This document shows positions 1 to 13,700 of a stretch of 64,000 bases of DNA, piece by piece. Each line of letters starts with the position of its first letter. The first letter of the stretch is position 1. Location: the NCBI GenBank assembly GCA_018881555.1, contig JACAXG010000105.1:372001-436000 (forward strand), given 5' to 3'. Under the pieces are notes generated by a model, which ran no database searches, was not told where the DNA came from, and saw only the letters and a list, made by a program, of their open reading frames with translations. The DNA comes from Amblyornis subalaris (taxonomy: Eukaryota; Chordata; Aves; Passeriformes; Ptilonorhynchidae). The position numbers and the translations under genes were made by a program.

Positions 1-2224
1 CCCAGATTAAAAAAAAATTATATCTGTAAATGTGTTTGTGTTATGTTTCTCCCCTTATCAAATGCAACAAACATTATTCAGCTACTGCTTTTATCTGTAT
101 TTTACTGTATTATTCTATACTTGATGTAATTTAATAATATTTCAATATCTCTAATAATATTTTTAAAGCCATCATAAGTTGATTTAAATGCAGAGATTAT
201 AGCTGCTTGCTTATATACATATTTTATGATATTTGATCCAAATAATTAATTATTTGAACTGCACAAGTAGTTGCTTGGTGACTTTCAGATTTATGTTAGC
301 ATTCTAAAAGTGAAGTATTCCTTGGCAACATCCATAGTCTGTATAAAATTGCTCCCTTTGCAAGTGGACCAAATGCTCTGTTCCATAGCTGTGCCAGTTA
401 CAGCAGAAGCTACTGTATGCTGAGGGAACATTGTCATTTGTATGATGTATGCGTACCTTGAGACGGCTCCTTAAGTCCCCCACAGAACAAGAATAGATAG
501 TGATTTCTGTTGATCAGTTCACAATCCATAGTGAGCGGGCTGTTTTGGCTTTAAAACAACAGAGATTTTTGCAAAAAAACCCCTTTTGATTATAAAGAAG
601 AATATTATAAAGGAAGAATAATCTTCACAAAGACACACAGCAGGAAAAACAGTAAAGAATTCCACTTAACCTTAAGGTTAAGGCTACTGGATATTTTCAG
701 CAGAGATCATAGAAGGAATACATGGAGTTTTTTCTTTCACAATTTCTTTCTTCAGTCTCACCTTCTCTTTCCAAATTCCACAGAAGGTTCCTGCCTTTTC
801 TCCTTCTGTGAATGTCTTGCAAAAGTATTTTCAGTCTTCTCCTCTAGATATTATTTGGGTCCAGGATTCTGTAATATTTTCCAAAACTCAAATTGATTTT
901 ACTTACCTGAGAACTTCCTACTCCATCTGTCCACCACGTAGGGTTACCTTCTATCCATTCTCCAAGACTTTCTTTGCTAATGATATTGCTCCTCTCAATA
1001 ATGAGCATGTTGTGGTCAATGGAAAATTTGACTTGGAAGACAGGATATCTGTCGAGACAAGGCTGTTCACAAATGATTCACCACTTCTCCTTCAGCTACA
1101 GTTTGGGCAAGGAAGAAGTTTTCAGGACTGGTCATGAAAAATAATCAAGAAATAGCTCGGTCAGTTTCCAGAGTTGGAGTAGTTGCCAGCAGTCCTCCTC
1201 TCAATAAGGAGGTGGCTACCGGGTGGTGGAATAGACAATTGACTGCAGCAACAACGACAAAGACAGCACTTTCTTGGGCCAGGAGAAAATAACTTGCATT
1301 GCCTCATTTAAAACTTCCAAAATGTTAATATATGTAGTTCAAACATGGTATTACAAAGTTAAGTGTTTTCCTTCAGCACAGTGGAGGTAGGCTACACTTC
1401 AGAAAAATTGATGCCAGAAAAATGAGATTTTCAGCAACAAGTCCTCTTTTGTCTTTCAACCTTTGCCTGTTTGCTTGTTTGTTTTTTGACTTTTCAGTGC
1501 TTATTTATAAGGCAAACTCTCTTTGGTGTTGGGCTGTTAGATTAAGTGAAAAAATAAGTTCCTTATATGCTAATACCTACGTCCCTAGTCAACAAGAATG
1601 CATTTGGTCAGGAAGATAGATAATTAAATTACCCATCCCTCAACTAAACAAAGTTTTTCATCAAGTGAGCGTCTCAATAGCTTTTGAAATGTGTGGTGCA
1701 TTGTCTCCTACTAAGTTGTCACTGTCTTTAATGAATTCTCATTCTGAAGTGACTTTCTGATGTAGTTAATTTAGCTTACTACTTAATATGGATTTATGAA
1801 GGATTGTTTATTGAAGACAGGAGAGCTTATCATAATAGTTTGACTCAGCATTAGTTATTTTCTTTTTAAAAGTTTTGGATGTTTTAATGTTAATCAGGGA
1901 TGACAGATTACAACAATAGAAACTGAAATCTTCTGTTAAAAGAACAGTAACAATGGATGTCATTGCGTTCCTCATTCTTGACCAAAGATATCTGGGGACA
2001 AAATGCTAGATTAGAGTCCAACCTAGTTTACTGCAGCACATTCTGATGAGCAAGGTGAAGAAATTTTCTATTTCCGAAGTATTCTTTTAATATGAATATA
2101 GGGATATAATTGAGTGATTGATTTTTTAAAAGGCCAAAGATTGATAATATGTCTTGAAAAGTGATACATCAAAAAGAGTATGTAGGGTATTGAATCACAG
2201 TAAAGAAGATTATCCTCAAGATTA
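1..2224. other. AT-rich sequence without a recognised gene
   Basis: I see no repeat family, RNA gene or conserved-looking exon here. The longest frame (808-1137, plus, 109 codons) has no recognisable domain, no homologue that I know and no clear splice or promoter context. It is probably a chance frame. Confidence 0.6.
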
Positions 2225-2550
2225 TCCTGCGAGGTATTGAAAAGCGAATGAAGGACAACACAGTCACCAGTCACAGCCAGCATGGCTTCGTAAAGGGAAA
2301 GTTCTGCTTGTCAAACTTGATTTCCTTTTATGACAAGGTAACCCACCCAGCTGATCAAGGGAAGCCAGTTGATGTAATCTTTTTGGATTTCAATAAGGCT
2401 TCTGCTACTGTCTCTCACAGTATCCTTCTGGACAAAATGTCCAGCACACAGCTGGATGAACTCATCATGCAATGGGTGAACTGGCTCATGGGTCGGGTGC
2501 TATAGTGGGCTATAGTGAATGGGGTGACATTGGACTGGCGACCTGTCACT
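2225..2550 (+). mobile_element. CR1 LINE fragment, reverse-transcriptase part of ORF2
   Basis: The plus strand encodes a stretch typical of the CR1 non-LTR retrotransposon reverse transcriptase: HSQHGFVKGKFCLSNLISFY, then a PVDVIFLDFNKA segment in which the first catalytic Asp of the RT palm (IFLDF) is kept. It then runs to a degraded equivalent of the 'vngv..dWrpVts' block. The fragment is truncated at both ends. The 3' side stops at the start of an LTR at 2551, just before the place where the next RT motif would be. The frame breaks near 2505. It is a dead copy. Confidence 0.88.
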
Positions 2551-3109
2551 TGTTGTAAAACCCTCTCACCCTGGGAAGGCCACATGCACACGTGACATTC
2601 ACATGAGAGGCAGCTGAGGAGGTGTCATAAACCATCGAAGACCCCTGAAGCACCCCCCAGACTCACTCCTGAGACCTTGCACTGGATGACTGCATATGAT
2701 GCAAAGCGTTGCAACAGATCCAGAATCTGTTGCAAAAGATGGTGGAAAACTGTCCCCTGCCTCCCCCTCCCCCTGCCCAGGGAAGTACCTGGGCATTCCC
2801 ACCTGGCCCAAACAAATATTAATCCATTGAACTCTGTGTTTTTGTGTGACCCTCACCACCAGGAAGACCAGAAGAGGATCAATGGGATGCCATCAGGATC
2901 ACTGGTGTGGTGATATTTTCTGCTTACTCTGTCTCTGTAACTCTCTCTCCTCCTGCCCCTTCTCTTTCTATTTCTTTCTCTCTCTCTCTCTATACTTCAC
3001 ATTTACTGTTAAATAAAATCCATGCTACTGACTTCAGCATATGGTCTCGTTTGCACCTTAATTTGTGCAGAGGCATCTCTCTAACAACTTTAATAACTGG
3101 ATCGTAACA
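2551..3109 (+). mobile_element. Truncated LTR, family shared with 47490-48351 and 55452-56438
   Basis: The 3' half matches two minus-strand copies elsewhere in the window, with shared blocks around the polyadenylation signal (AATAAA at 3012-3017), 'catatggtctc.tttgcaccttaa' and the terminus GGATCGTAACA. It starts TG and ends CA. The two other copies are 862 and 987 bp long and contain a 5' part that is missing here, so this copy is 5'-truncated. No target duplication is visible. A CT-rich run lies at about 2965-2993. Confidence 0.75.
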
Positions 3110-3653
3110 GGTACCCTGTATCAGATGACAGTGTGTGTATAAAACCGTGCATAGGTGAAGGGAAGATTGGTCAAGTACCTGAAAGAGGATTATGCTGAGG
3201 GTCACAAAGCAGGCAAACCACAAATACCAGGCAAATCACATGGCTCAGCAAAGTCTCTGAGCTGAAATACCAGAGAAAGACAGGGAAAGTACTCCAGGGA
3301 AATGTCATATAAATTTGTACTGTTCCTGTTCTTTTCCAGAAGTCCATTTATGTCTACTGGGCTGCATCTGGACTGGACTGACTGAAGACTAAATAATGCA
3401 CCACATAGACCCATGATCTGACCACTGGTGACCTATCTTCTTTTGTTTTGTATTTTTTGATATACTATAAATGCTGAGCTTTACCGAGTGTATGCCATGG
3501 AATAGTTAGTTTATTCTACCAATATGTTCAATTGCAAATAGATATGCCTCAAATGTTAGAAGAAAAAAAAGGAGTTTCCTGTCTGAAATTCTAGGCAGTG
3601 TTAGGTGTACTTCCTGAGAATCATACTAAACATAAGAGTTTTTTATGTATTGC
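3110..3653. other. Unassigned sequence between two LTRs
   Basis: No motif was recognised. It follows the 3' end of an LTR but shows no tRNA primer-binding site at its start, so I cannot call it proviral internal sequence. Confidence 0.5.
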
Positions 3654-4753
3654 TGTGTTTGGTTCAAGTGGCAAGGTTCTGATATCTGGGGGGTTCAGGA
3701 GTGGCTTTTGTGAGAAGACACCAGAAGTTGTCTGTGTGTTGGACAGAGCCATTTCCAGCTGGCTCCTAGATGGGCTTACCACTTGCCAAAGCTGAGCACA
3801 TCAGTGACATAGGTAGCACTTCTGTGATAACACATTTAAGAAGGGTAAAATAACACTGTGCAACAGCAGCTGTAAGAAAGGAGTGAGAATATGTGAGAGA
3901 AACAGCTCTAAAGACATCAAGGCCAGTGAAGAAGAGGAAGGGGGAGGAGGTGCTCCAGAAACTGGAGAAGAGTTTCTCCCTGCAGCCTGTGGTGAAGACT
4001 ATGCTGACACATGTTGACACCCTGCAGCTCATGGTAGTCCACAGTGGAAGAGATATCCACACTGTGGTATGTGGAAGACCTCATGCCAGAGCAGACCTGA
4101 ATGAAGCTGCAGCCCATGGGAAGCCCGTGCTGGAGCAGGATCCTCAGAGGACCTGTGGCCGATGCAGAAAGAAGCCCATGAAGAAATAGGTGTTCTGTCA
4201 GTACCCTGTGGAGGTACCCTTGTGAGCATTCCATTCCTGCAAGACTGTATCCCAAGGAAAGGATCCATGCTGTACCAGTTAATGAAGAAAGGCAGCCTGT
4301 GGAAAGGACCCTTGTTTGAAGTCATAAATGACTGTACTCCATGTGAGGAACCCCAAGCTGGAGCACGGAAAAAGTACCAGGAGGAGGGAGTGTCAGAGGG
4401 AAGGTGTAATGATCTGACAACTCTCATTCCACATCCCACTGCTCTGCTCAGGTGGAAGAGGATATATAGAAAAGCTGTGAGAGAAGGAGTCACTGGGAAG
4501 AAAAGTGATGTGAGTCTAAGGAGTTTTTAGATTTGTTCTTATTGTCCTACTCTAATTAATTACCAATAAATTAAATTAATTTTTGTCAAGTCTGTTTTGC
4601 CTATGTTGATAATTGTTAAGTGGTCTTCATGTCTTTATCTCAACCAATAACCTTTTTGTTGTATTTTTATCTCCCCACTGACTTGTTGATGAAGGGGAAG
4701 TGATAAAGCAGCTTGGTGGGCACTTGGTCATCAGTCAAGGTCAAGTCACAACA
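3654..4753 (+). mobile_element. Old ~1.1-kb solo LTR of an avian endogenous retrovirus
   Basis: I recognise this as a common bird LTR. It has an upstream 'ttaagaagg' segment where the TATA-like region lies, then a long G-rich body with repeated 'cagcccatgg/ctggagcag' units. Further on come 'accaataaatta' (AATAAA near 4565) and a tail 'ggtcaagtcacaaca' resembling the usual LTR end. A second copy, on the minus strand, lies at 47405-48788. The frames on both strands through 3766-4530 come from the stop-poor G-rich repeats and are not genes. No target duplication was found. Divergence is high, so this is an old copy. Confidence 0.8.
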
Positions 4754-6055
4754 ACAAATGGTCATGATAAAAAATTGGAACATAAAAAAAAACTAACAAA
4801 AAGCGCCCTGGCCAACAGATGCAGAATTTCCTAAAAGTTATTTGTCAAAATGTATAATTGAAGAAGTATTTTATTTGGATTGTTAACTGGGCCTGCACAT
4901 TACTTTTTCTGTTGTTTTTTTTTTTCTATAACTGCAATAAACCCTTTTTTAAAGCACAAAGTAATTTTATGCTGTAGATTATTTGCAGATACTCAGAATC
5001 TCACTTGTACATGTCAGTGGTCTGCAGGTACGGTGTATTCTCAAATCTCAGCAGAAGGTACCATAAGATTGATGACCAAGGCTTGAAGAAAACTAGCAGA
5101 TGAGAAAAAAGTGGGCTGATTTCATTCAGCTGAGCTTCTCCACAATATTTTGTTAATTCATGTAAGTAACTACAGCCCTGTCAAGGTTGATTGTCAGGGG
5201 AAACTTGGACACTTTTGAGTTAGGAAATACAACATTCACAGCAATGGACTGTGCTCATCTTAAAGAATTAACAGTCTAACCAAACAAAATTGGTTTAGGT
5301 GTAAAAGCTGTTGAACAGACAGGTGGGAAAAAGTCAAATGCAAGTTCCAAAATTTACTTTGGAGTTAAAAAAAGAAAAGAATAAAGGAAATAAAACCAAA
5401 AGTAAATAAATTAGTAGGGAAAAATGTGGGCAAGAATTGTATATAGAAAGAATCTAAGATAAAATTTTGTGTAAGGTGTAAGGAAAAGGACTGAAAACAA
5501 TATCAAATTAGAATAGGAAAAAGAAAGTCCAAAGGAGCTGGACATGGCTTTGCAGGATGTACTGAATGTTAAGTCTCTTCCTAGGTTTTTTTTTGGCAAA
5601 ATTTTCCCTAAATGGAGGAAAGAAATTATCTGGCTTCTGGCTCCCTTTCCTTTGCTCTCAGGATTCCCAGTTACACAGTTCTGTTTCCAAACAAACAATA
5701 AGATAGAATACCTCTTGAAAGCCCCTGGTTTATCTTCTGCTTTTACAGAGGTAAAGGGTTAATTGATTTCAGACTTAGTAGATTTTCTATGTATCATTAA
5801 TCTGGAGTTTGATATATATTGCCTTTTTAAAGTAATCAATAGTGACAGTCTTTTGTCATTTACCGATAAAACAACAGCATTCTGATTGCTTTTCTGAGTT
5901 TTTAATATGGAAGATACAGGTGGTCATACTGGGTAGATTTGAAAAGAGAGCAGAAAGGATTTTCTTAGTCATCATGACAAGTTCTTTCCTATTCTTACAC
6001 AAACATGTCTTATGTACTTGTCCTGTCTCACTTTTAAACTAGTAAGATTTGTTCT
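4754..6055. other. AT-rich sequence without a recognised gene
   Basis: Nothing recognisable beyond short homopolymers, such as the T run near 4915. Frames at 5411-5762 are short and overlap on opposite strands, as expected by chance. Confidence 0.55.
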
Positions 6056-6505
6056 TCCAGAACCTCACACTTTCTTCTAATCTCCAGCCTAAGTTTTCCC
6101 ATTTATACCCATTTGTTCTTGTGTCAACCTTGTCTTTTAGTTTAAATAGCTTTCTCCTTCTTTAGCATTTATCTACCTCTGAAGTATTTATAGAGAGCAA
6201 TGATATACCCTATCAGACTCCATTAAGTTATTTTAGTCTACTCTTACAAGATAAGCTCTTTTTTCCTTGATCATCTTAGCAGCCCTTCTCTGCAACTATT
6301 GCAGTTTAATTAATCTTTCTTAAACACAGGCTATCAGAACAGTGTATGCATTATTGCAGAGGAAGTCTTACCAGTGCCTCGTCTAATTGCACTAACACTT
6401 CCTTATCTCTAGCAGCAATACTTCCCTTCATACATTCTAGGATTTCATTTGCTTTATCATGATCACATGCTGTTTTATACCCATATTCTGACTGATTAAC
6501 CTACA
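6056..6505 (-). mobile_element. Ancient amniote CR1 LINE 3' region
   Basis: On the minus strand this matches the deeply conserved CR1 consensus known from turtles and other reptiles. Read on the plus strand, recognisable blocks come in the right order: 'ccatttgttcttgtgtcaac', 'gtatttatagagagcaatga', 'agcagcccttctctgcaact', 'cttaccagtgcctcgtctaa', 'ctaacacttccttatctcta'. It is much more divergent than the other CR1 pieces here and is probably an old insertion. Confidence 0.75.
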
Positions 6506-6959
6506 GCTGAAAATTACACATCTAATTATTTGTTCTCTGTACTTCCACATCTGTTTTAGATATAAGCAGAAACATAGATATAACAACAGAACAATGAAAC
6601 GTAAACATTTTATGGAGAAACGTCCATATTGCATACTTCAATGCTCTGTCTCCCCCTGTATCTGTTGCAATTTCATGAAAAGTTTATTTTTTAACTCCAC
6701 TTTCCACATTCTGAAACTTTTCCTCCGTCGTGCCCAATGTTCCCAAGGACGGTAAAACCTGAACGTTCAATGTTTTTGTGGTGACTAGAGAAAAAGATTA
6801 CTTGTAGAGTTTCATTGAAAACATGTTTGCATATGACAATAAGGTTGTAGTTGAAGAAATTATTCAAATATATGCTCAGTATAAAAAGAAATTATTTGTC
6901 TTGTGGCCTCATTTGTCCATGAAACAGAGTGCAGAACCAATGAATTACTATCATGTACA
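6506..6959. other. Unassigned sequence
   Basis: No gene or repeat was recognised. Confidence 0.5.
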
Positions 6960-7345
6960 CGTCCTGATTTGGGACAGGACAGGGTTAATTTTTGCAGTAA
7001 CCAGGACAGCACAGCAAGGAACCTGATGTTATTCTATGCCACTCCATGTCACTTCCGGGGGCGGGGAAAGGAGCCCCTTTCTGATCGTGTAGCATGGTGC
7101 AGTGGGGTGTTGTCGAGGGGCCCACGTGCTATACTGGTGAGCACTTGCATGTGAATTGTTCACTTCTCTCGTGCACTGTTATTAATATCATTGCTGTTAC
7201 TGTTCCTTTCTTATATCACTGTTTCCGGTAAATTGTTTTTATCTTGACCCATGATCTTAACCTTTTGTGGCTCTAATTCTCCTCTCCATCCTGCTGCCAG
7301 GGGAGAGATAAGGGACGGGGGGAGTGAGTAAGCGGTGCATGGTTT
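6960..7345 (+). mobile_element. Solo LTR fragment, family shared with 52149-52555
   Basis: It begins with a decayed 'tgtcctggttt..gacagggtt aatttttgcag' start. It shares with the copy at 52149 the blocks 'ggttattctat.ccac', 'gtgagca', 'gtgaattgttc', 'tttttatcttgacc..gatctt.acctttt' and 'gagtgagtaagc'. The 3' end is unclear. The sequence after about 7345 may still belong to it. No target duplication was read. Confidence 0.7.
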
Positions 7346-7504
7346 GGAGTTTTTCAGTGGGAACACTTCTGGGAGACGAGACAAGCCTTAATAGATTAGT
7401 AGAAGACACTTGCTCACTTTTTCTCACTGGTGGTTCATGAAAGGTGTTCTGGGACAGGAAGAAGAAGGAATGATGTGTGGCATGGGCTTCCCGTGAAAAG
7501 CACC

Positions 7505-7744
7505 TGATCAGGATACCGATTGATCGAAGAAGCTGTGACCAGCAACACAGAATGTGCCATTGGTCAGTGTGTATTTGTTTGATTAACAAGAATGTTAACA
7601 AAGATATTTTTAGCACAGTATAAGAAGCTTTATTTTAGCACAGTATAAAAGGTCTTGTTTTCCAGTATAAAAAGCCTTGTGCACTTGTAATAAAGGCTCT
7701 CTTTGCTGGATAATTACTGGGAGTCTGTGCCTTCATTCGCTACA
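7505..7744 (+). mobile_element. Short retroviral LTR-like element (about 240 bp)
   Basis: It looks like a compact LTR: repeated 'agcacagtataa' segments, TATA boxes (tataaaagg near 7645, tataaaaag near 7667), AATAAA near 7691, and a U5-like tail ending 'cattcgctaca'. With these limits the flanks are GCACC and GCACT, a 4-of-5 match to a target duplication. The 5' limit is the least certain part. Upstream DNA to about 7420 may also belong to the element. Confidence 0.5.
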
Positions 7745-10700
7745 GCACTCAATTGGGAAATACTGTTCCTAAACCACTACAACACATTACACATTTGACT
7801 ATCATACAACAAAGGGTCAACAAAATAGCCAAGTAATTAAGTTATTTCAGTCCTGAATTACAAATTAATATGAAAGGAATAATTTTTAATTGGTTCTTTA
7901 GGGCAATTTTTGTAATGGGGTCTTTATCAGGCAGTACACCAGCTGTAATATTCAGCTTCTCCTACAGTCGTGGCTCGATTAAACTTTGTATATACCAAGA
8001 GATCTTACCATGTAAGTCTGTGTTTCTGAGAAGTATTGTTGACACAAGCCATTACTTCCAATTACACTGAGACTTAATTACTGGCTATCATGACAAATAT
8101 GAAATTAACCCCTGACAGAAGTGTTTGCAATATCAAAAGTGCATGAGCTGCCTATGGTTTCAATCTTACTATTAAAATTACCACAAAGAATTTAGCTTCC
8201 TATGTCTGGATCACATGGTTTCCATGAACTTTAGATTTTTCTTCATAGATGTTAAATAGTTGGAGTTTGTTACTATCTTAGTTAAATCTGTCAACAGAAT
8301 GGACTAGTAAATTGGACTATTTATACTTCACACAAACAAGTAGAGGACGATTTTATTTAATACTACTAGAACTTGGTGTGAGAGCTGATAACGGGAGGTA
8401 AGCTGGTATCTGCAGTTTTAGGACTGCAATAACCCTTTGTGAAATCCATGAGTTGCTTCATATTTGAGGGCTTTCTTGTGCCTGACGACTTGTCTAACAA
8501 CCTTCGATGCGCTCTAGTATTACAGCTGACATTTGGGCAATTCTTATCAATTACATGAGTGGTTATTAATAACAGCACAAACAGATGCTTATGCTTAAGG
8601 AGATGAAAGAGAACAAGTAGAAAGAAATTTAGCTAAACCATGTAAGACATTCCAACTGCAGACACCAGTTGAAATACTCCCAGTTAAACCCAGCAAAAAC
8701 AGGCTACAGAGATAGTCTTACAATTGGTATTATGAGACTTTCAGCAAAAATAGAAATGCATACTTTTATGTGTTTTTCTGAAAAAAATTTACATGGAGGA
8801 GGACAGAGGAGTATTTAAGCCAGAAAGGCAAAAACTATAGGAAGGTTTGTCAATGGACTCTGAGTATAGGTTTGGCAAATGACTCTGAGAATATGAAAAA
8901 CAAACAGGAAAGTGCCCTCTTTGTTCACTGAGGAGGGAACGTGGTAAAAAGCTTAAAGAGCAGCTGGAGACATGATTTTAGACAAGCAAAGCTTTGCAAC
9001 AGAAAGGACAGAGAAGCAGGAGACTAGCAACTGGGAGTCTTAGTCACAGGATGCTTTTAAGAAGAACTGAGCCATGTGATGTTAGGGATGACTAAGCTTC
9101 CTTTCTTCTAGCCTTGAGAGACAGAATAGACTAGAAGAACTTCCGAGGTCCTGTGTAGGAGACAACAGAACTGTGTAGGAGACCACACAATTGGTAATGA
9201 AATTGCTGCCTTCTCTCTGTTCACAGTCAAGAGTTTGCTTAAGTTTCTGTGTTTATAAATTTTAAATTTGAAAATTCTTTGAAATCATTTGATGCGCTTG
9301 ACATTTTTTCTGCTTTGGAGGTAGCTAATGGTATTTGTTATGAGATCTAGACTCTGTTTTTATCTTCGTTGTATGAATCGCAACACATGCCCCGATGTAT
9401 GGGCAACGAACTGAGTCTTCCACTGATATCAAGTTGTTCAACTGCAGCCTCCAGAGTGACATGAAAAGGGTTGCAAGCTATTAACATGGTTTGCAAGACA
9501 TCAGGTCAAACTGTCTGAGTGATTAATAAAGAGAAACCATCTATAGAAAATAGAAGAACTTTCTCATTCAAACAGAGAAGAGGGGATAAGTTCACTGCAG
9601 CTAAGAGGAGCTCTTTTGCATATACATCTTGAGAAGAAAAGGTTGTGCAATTCTGGAGCAGAAATCAGATGGACTAATACTAGAAGTGCCGCATTTCTTA
9701 TGCACAGGTTATGTGTCATTTCTAGTTTTGAGTTGGGTCTGCAAGAAATGCTGACTGGATTAATTTCTGGAAGGCAATGATGGAAGAAAGGACTATCTTG
9801 TTTCTTTGCTCTTTCGTCTGTCCTTTCATTTAAAGAAAGCATAGATTTTCTGAAAGGGAAAAATAGGTTGAAGAAACTCTCACTGAAGGACCAAATGGAA
9901 ACAGCTGAGACTAAATATGTCCCTGCATTCCTAAGGAGACAGCAGCAGAACTCTTTTCTTAGCCAGTTCAGAAAAGGAACCTAGTGTGCCAAGGTGAGAA
10001 AGCCCAACTGAAGCCAAGTGTAACGTGGGAAGCTGTTATTTGTACCAATTATTTTGTTGAATTGCATGTATGTCTTCATAAGTAAGCCTAAACAGCTAAA
10101 ATTTTGCCAACTATTTTAATGTCTTTTTTTAAACTACTTGGGATAAAATAAAGAATTCTATGTATGTAGTCTTCCTAATAGTCTTTATTTCAGAATAGGA
10201 TTAAACAAAACAAACAATACTCAGTGCTTCTTTTCTTTGGTCTACATAATACCACTCATTCTGAATCATGGAACCCTAGAGATGATCAGGTGGATGCCTG
10301 AGCCCAATTATTACCAGGCATTTTAAGCATCTGGTGTTGACTCAATGCTTGCATCAGAGTAGCAGAAATATGAATATAATCAAGATACTGTGTCAAGCAA
10401 AACATCTCTTACTTGAAAAGAAGCATTCAGGGAGATTAGGAAAGAGTTATGATGATGACAAATGCTTTTCCTACTAGTTTTTTTTCCTGCTTCAAGCTTT
10501 AAACATTGCAATACCCACGTCTGTTAAAAATTTTCACTATATATTTAACACATAAATTTGAGTTTTCAAATAAATTATCAATAACAAAATATTGTTTTAT
10601 TTTAGTTTTTGACATGAGTAAAGAAAAACTACTAGTATATCCTTTTTATGAAATAAGATAAGCTGAAGCCTTAGTAAAAATGGAATGAATTCTGTAGGAT

Positions 10701-13700
10701 AGTAAGAAAACAGAATATAGGGGTTTGTCTATGTTCTGCCTAGAGAAGCCATAACAACCAAATTCCTGACCATTACTGAATACTGACATGTTTTAGGAAG
10801 ACCACTCTAACTTTAAATGGGGAGACACAACTGTACACTTTCTGTTACTGCGAGAAAATCAAAACTCTTATCAAAGCACTCATCGGGCAGCAGGCATCCA
10901 TGTGGCCAGATGGATAGGCAATCTCTGTCAAGAGTAATATAATCCTGCTATTTGCTGAATAGCAGCCAATAATAATTCACTGCCTTTATGTAGAAAAGAA
11001 GTTTAGTTTATTTCTAATTTCTGATTAATGTTCTGTGAACAGATCTTTGGCCAGGGTGTGCTTTGAATCACATGTGGCCCTGAGGATATAACCCTTTGAT
11101 CGATTTGCATATGGATCTCATTAGGAACTAGTGAAAGACATTATTTACTAAATGCACAAAGAAATAAACTGGCCCCAAAACAAAAGAAAATTTAAAAAAA
11201 TTGTTCTCTGACAGCAGAGACAAAAACTAGGAAGGAGATCCCATGCTGAGCGTGTAGTCAGCTGCTTAGCTTTCCTCTTAGTCTGGCAAAACATTTGATT
11301 AGTTATGAAAATTGGATCTTCAGGTACATAGACATAGCCCATCACTTAAAAAAAAAAAATTCCATGCCTTGACATACGGATCATGTAACTGCCAAGAACA
11401 CCTCCTGCCTGGCTTTGGTGCAAGAACATCTGATGACGGAGACAGAGAGCTTTCTGAAGAACACCAGAAAGAGGAAAAGGCAGTACAGTTGGTAGCAAAA
11501 TAACACTCCAGATACCACTGTGCACAGTAAGTGTGTTGACCTTTGAGAGAAACAACAAAAAAAAGTATTAATAGATAAATAATTTTTGAATCTGTCTTAG
11601 TATTGTTAGTGGCTTTATATGAAATTTTGGTGGAAGCTCTGTCTATTTTTGCTAAAGATTTTTCAGCACATATGTAAGTATTTGTGAAGGAAAGAGTAAT
11701 GGATTCTTCAGATGATAGGAAAGTCCCAGCATTCTGAAGGCAGAACAAGAATTAATTATAAGATTTATCCTTTTCATAGAAACTATAACCAGAATGGAAG
11801 AAGGAAATTATTGTGCTTAATTCAATACAACTAAATAATGTAGCATTTTGAAGAATGAAATCTCTTAATACATATAATAGTTTTTACAGTTCAAGAGATA
11901 CTGTTTTATTATGTTGTCATTTGTATGTATCTTTTTATGGTATTTATAGGCATTTTGGCAGAGCACGATCATCTTGAATTAGAGTCATGCACTCTGAAGT
12001 GCCAGAAGAAGACTCATCTTAGTGGTCTATATTTGCTGAGTGCTAATGAGCATTTTGCTTTGGATTTCATAAGTCAGGTCACTTTATGCTGACAAATTAA
12101 AGTTACTGGTTACATTTGCAGATGCTGAATGAATTGTAGTTGTGCAATTGCAAGTGAAAAAGAAGTTGACTCATAAAGAACAGGTACATGCAGTTTAGAT
12201 ATTGAGATATAAATCCTGTATCCACTGCTCCTATTGAATGAGGTTGTCTCATACTTTGCAGAAGAAATTAAATACCTCTGGCACCTCTCCTCATTGTAGT
12301 GTTGGGTAACACAACAGAAATATTTACTCTTCATTCTGAACATGGATCCATGCCTTCATTCATACTCAGGCTTGTTTCTTGCCCTTGGATCAGAGACAGG
12401 TTTGAAGAAACTCCCAGGGAATTCTGGGGGAGAAAAAATGTACTTGGATCCTAATCAGTGTGTGGATCCAGCCTGTCTGTAGTGCGTACAGTCCAGCCAA
12501 AGCACAGTGTATCCCATCTGTTTTGGTACAGATGTCAGGTGAGGACACATGAGGTTCAGAGGATTGGCAGATGGAAGACGTAGGTAGCTTGAAATTTGCC
12601 CATATTCCTGTTTATAGGCAGCAGCATCTGAAATGGAAATGGAAACACCTTACAGGCATTCAGATGTGAATGCATTCAGAGAGATCAGGAAGCCAGTTGT
12701 TTGTTGTTTGGCCAAGCACAATGCTACTAAGCACAATGCACACTCAATCCAATTATTCAAAAATGAAGTAAGAATATCCTTTGTGTGTCAAACTGCTGTC
12801 TATAAAGGGCTGGTTTAAATTAAGAAAGAGGACTCTTGGCATTAGATGATTTGTCACACCTCTGCAATTGATGTCATGGAGCACTGTGGACTCAGCCTTT
12901 GAACTGGTTTCTCTAGAGCACCTCTAGAAGTTAAAAACCTCTAAGATATTTTAAAAATTGCTGCTGAATTGCAGTATTTAGCCCAGTGATGGAGATTCTA
13001 AGAATCTTACATCAGAAATTAATTATTTTGGTTCTTGGGATTTTTACTATTTTTGCTCGGATATAACTAGTCACATTTTATTTAGAAAAAACAAGAGAAG
13101 GAGCAGATGGCAGAATTGTTTATTTCTGCCATCATAGTTTTTTGACAACAAGAATTTTTTCTAATCAATATGTTTTTAGTGTATACATCTGATGCATACA
13201 TATATTTATGTATATAATAAATCCTGGGTATGTGCAAATGTGTGCACACCTGTATTTATTATTTATTTACAAGATGTTATTTCATCTATGATTTATTCAC
13301 AAAATGTTACTTCAGAATGTCTACAAGTTGACAGTTTATTAATATTAATGTATTCCAATTGCTTTGGATTATTCTGTTTATTGAACAATGAGAAAAAATA
13401 ATATTCATGAATTCCAAGGAGACAAGCAAAGTGACTATTGCTGTTTTAAATGAATACCTGCAAAATGTCTTAGGGGAAGTGTTTTGCATAGGGAAGAAAA
13501 CATAGATATTTTATTTCATGACCAGCAACAACCCTGTCACTTACTTTAAATATGACAGTCTTGCCAAAAAAAATAGACTTAGCTACACAAATAAAGAGGA
13601 TTTTAAGAGTCATATAAAATGTCTTCATGTCTTAATGATACAAAATTATTTAAAACCCCATACATGACATAAATAAGAAATTGCTCTAGCAAAGACAACA

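Noticed and set aside
808..1137. 109-codon plus frame as a host gene
   Set aside because: No domain, no splice or promoter context and AT-rich surroundings. Chance is the simplest reading.
3766..4530. Overlapping frames on both strands (up to 154 codons)
   Set aside because: They lie fully inside an old LTR whose G-rich repeated units have few stops.
11320..11748. 142-codon minus frame
   Set aside because: It ends in an A/T homopolymer, and no domain is recognisable.
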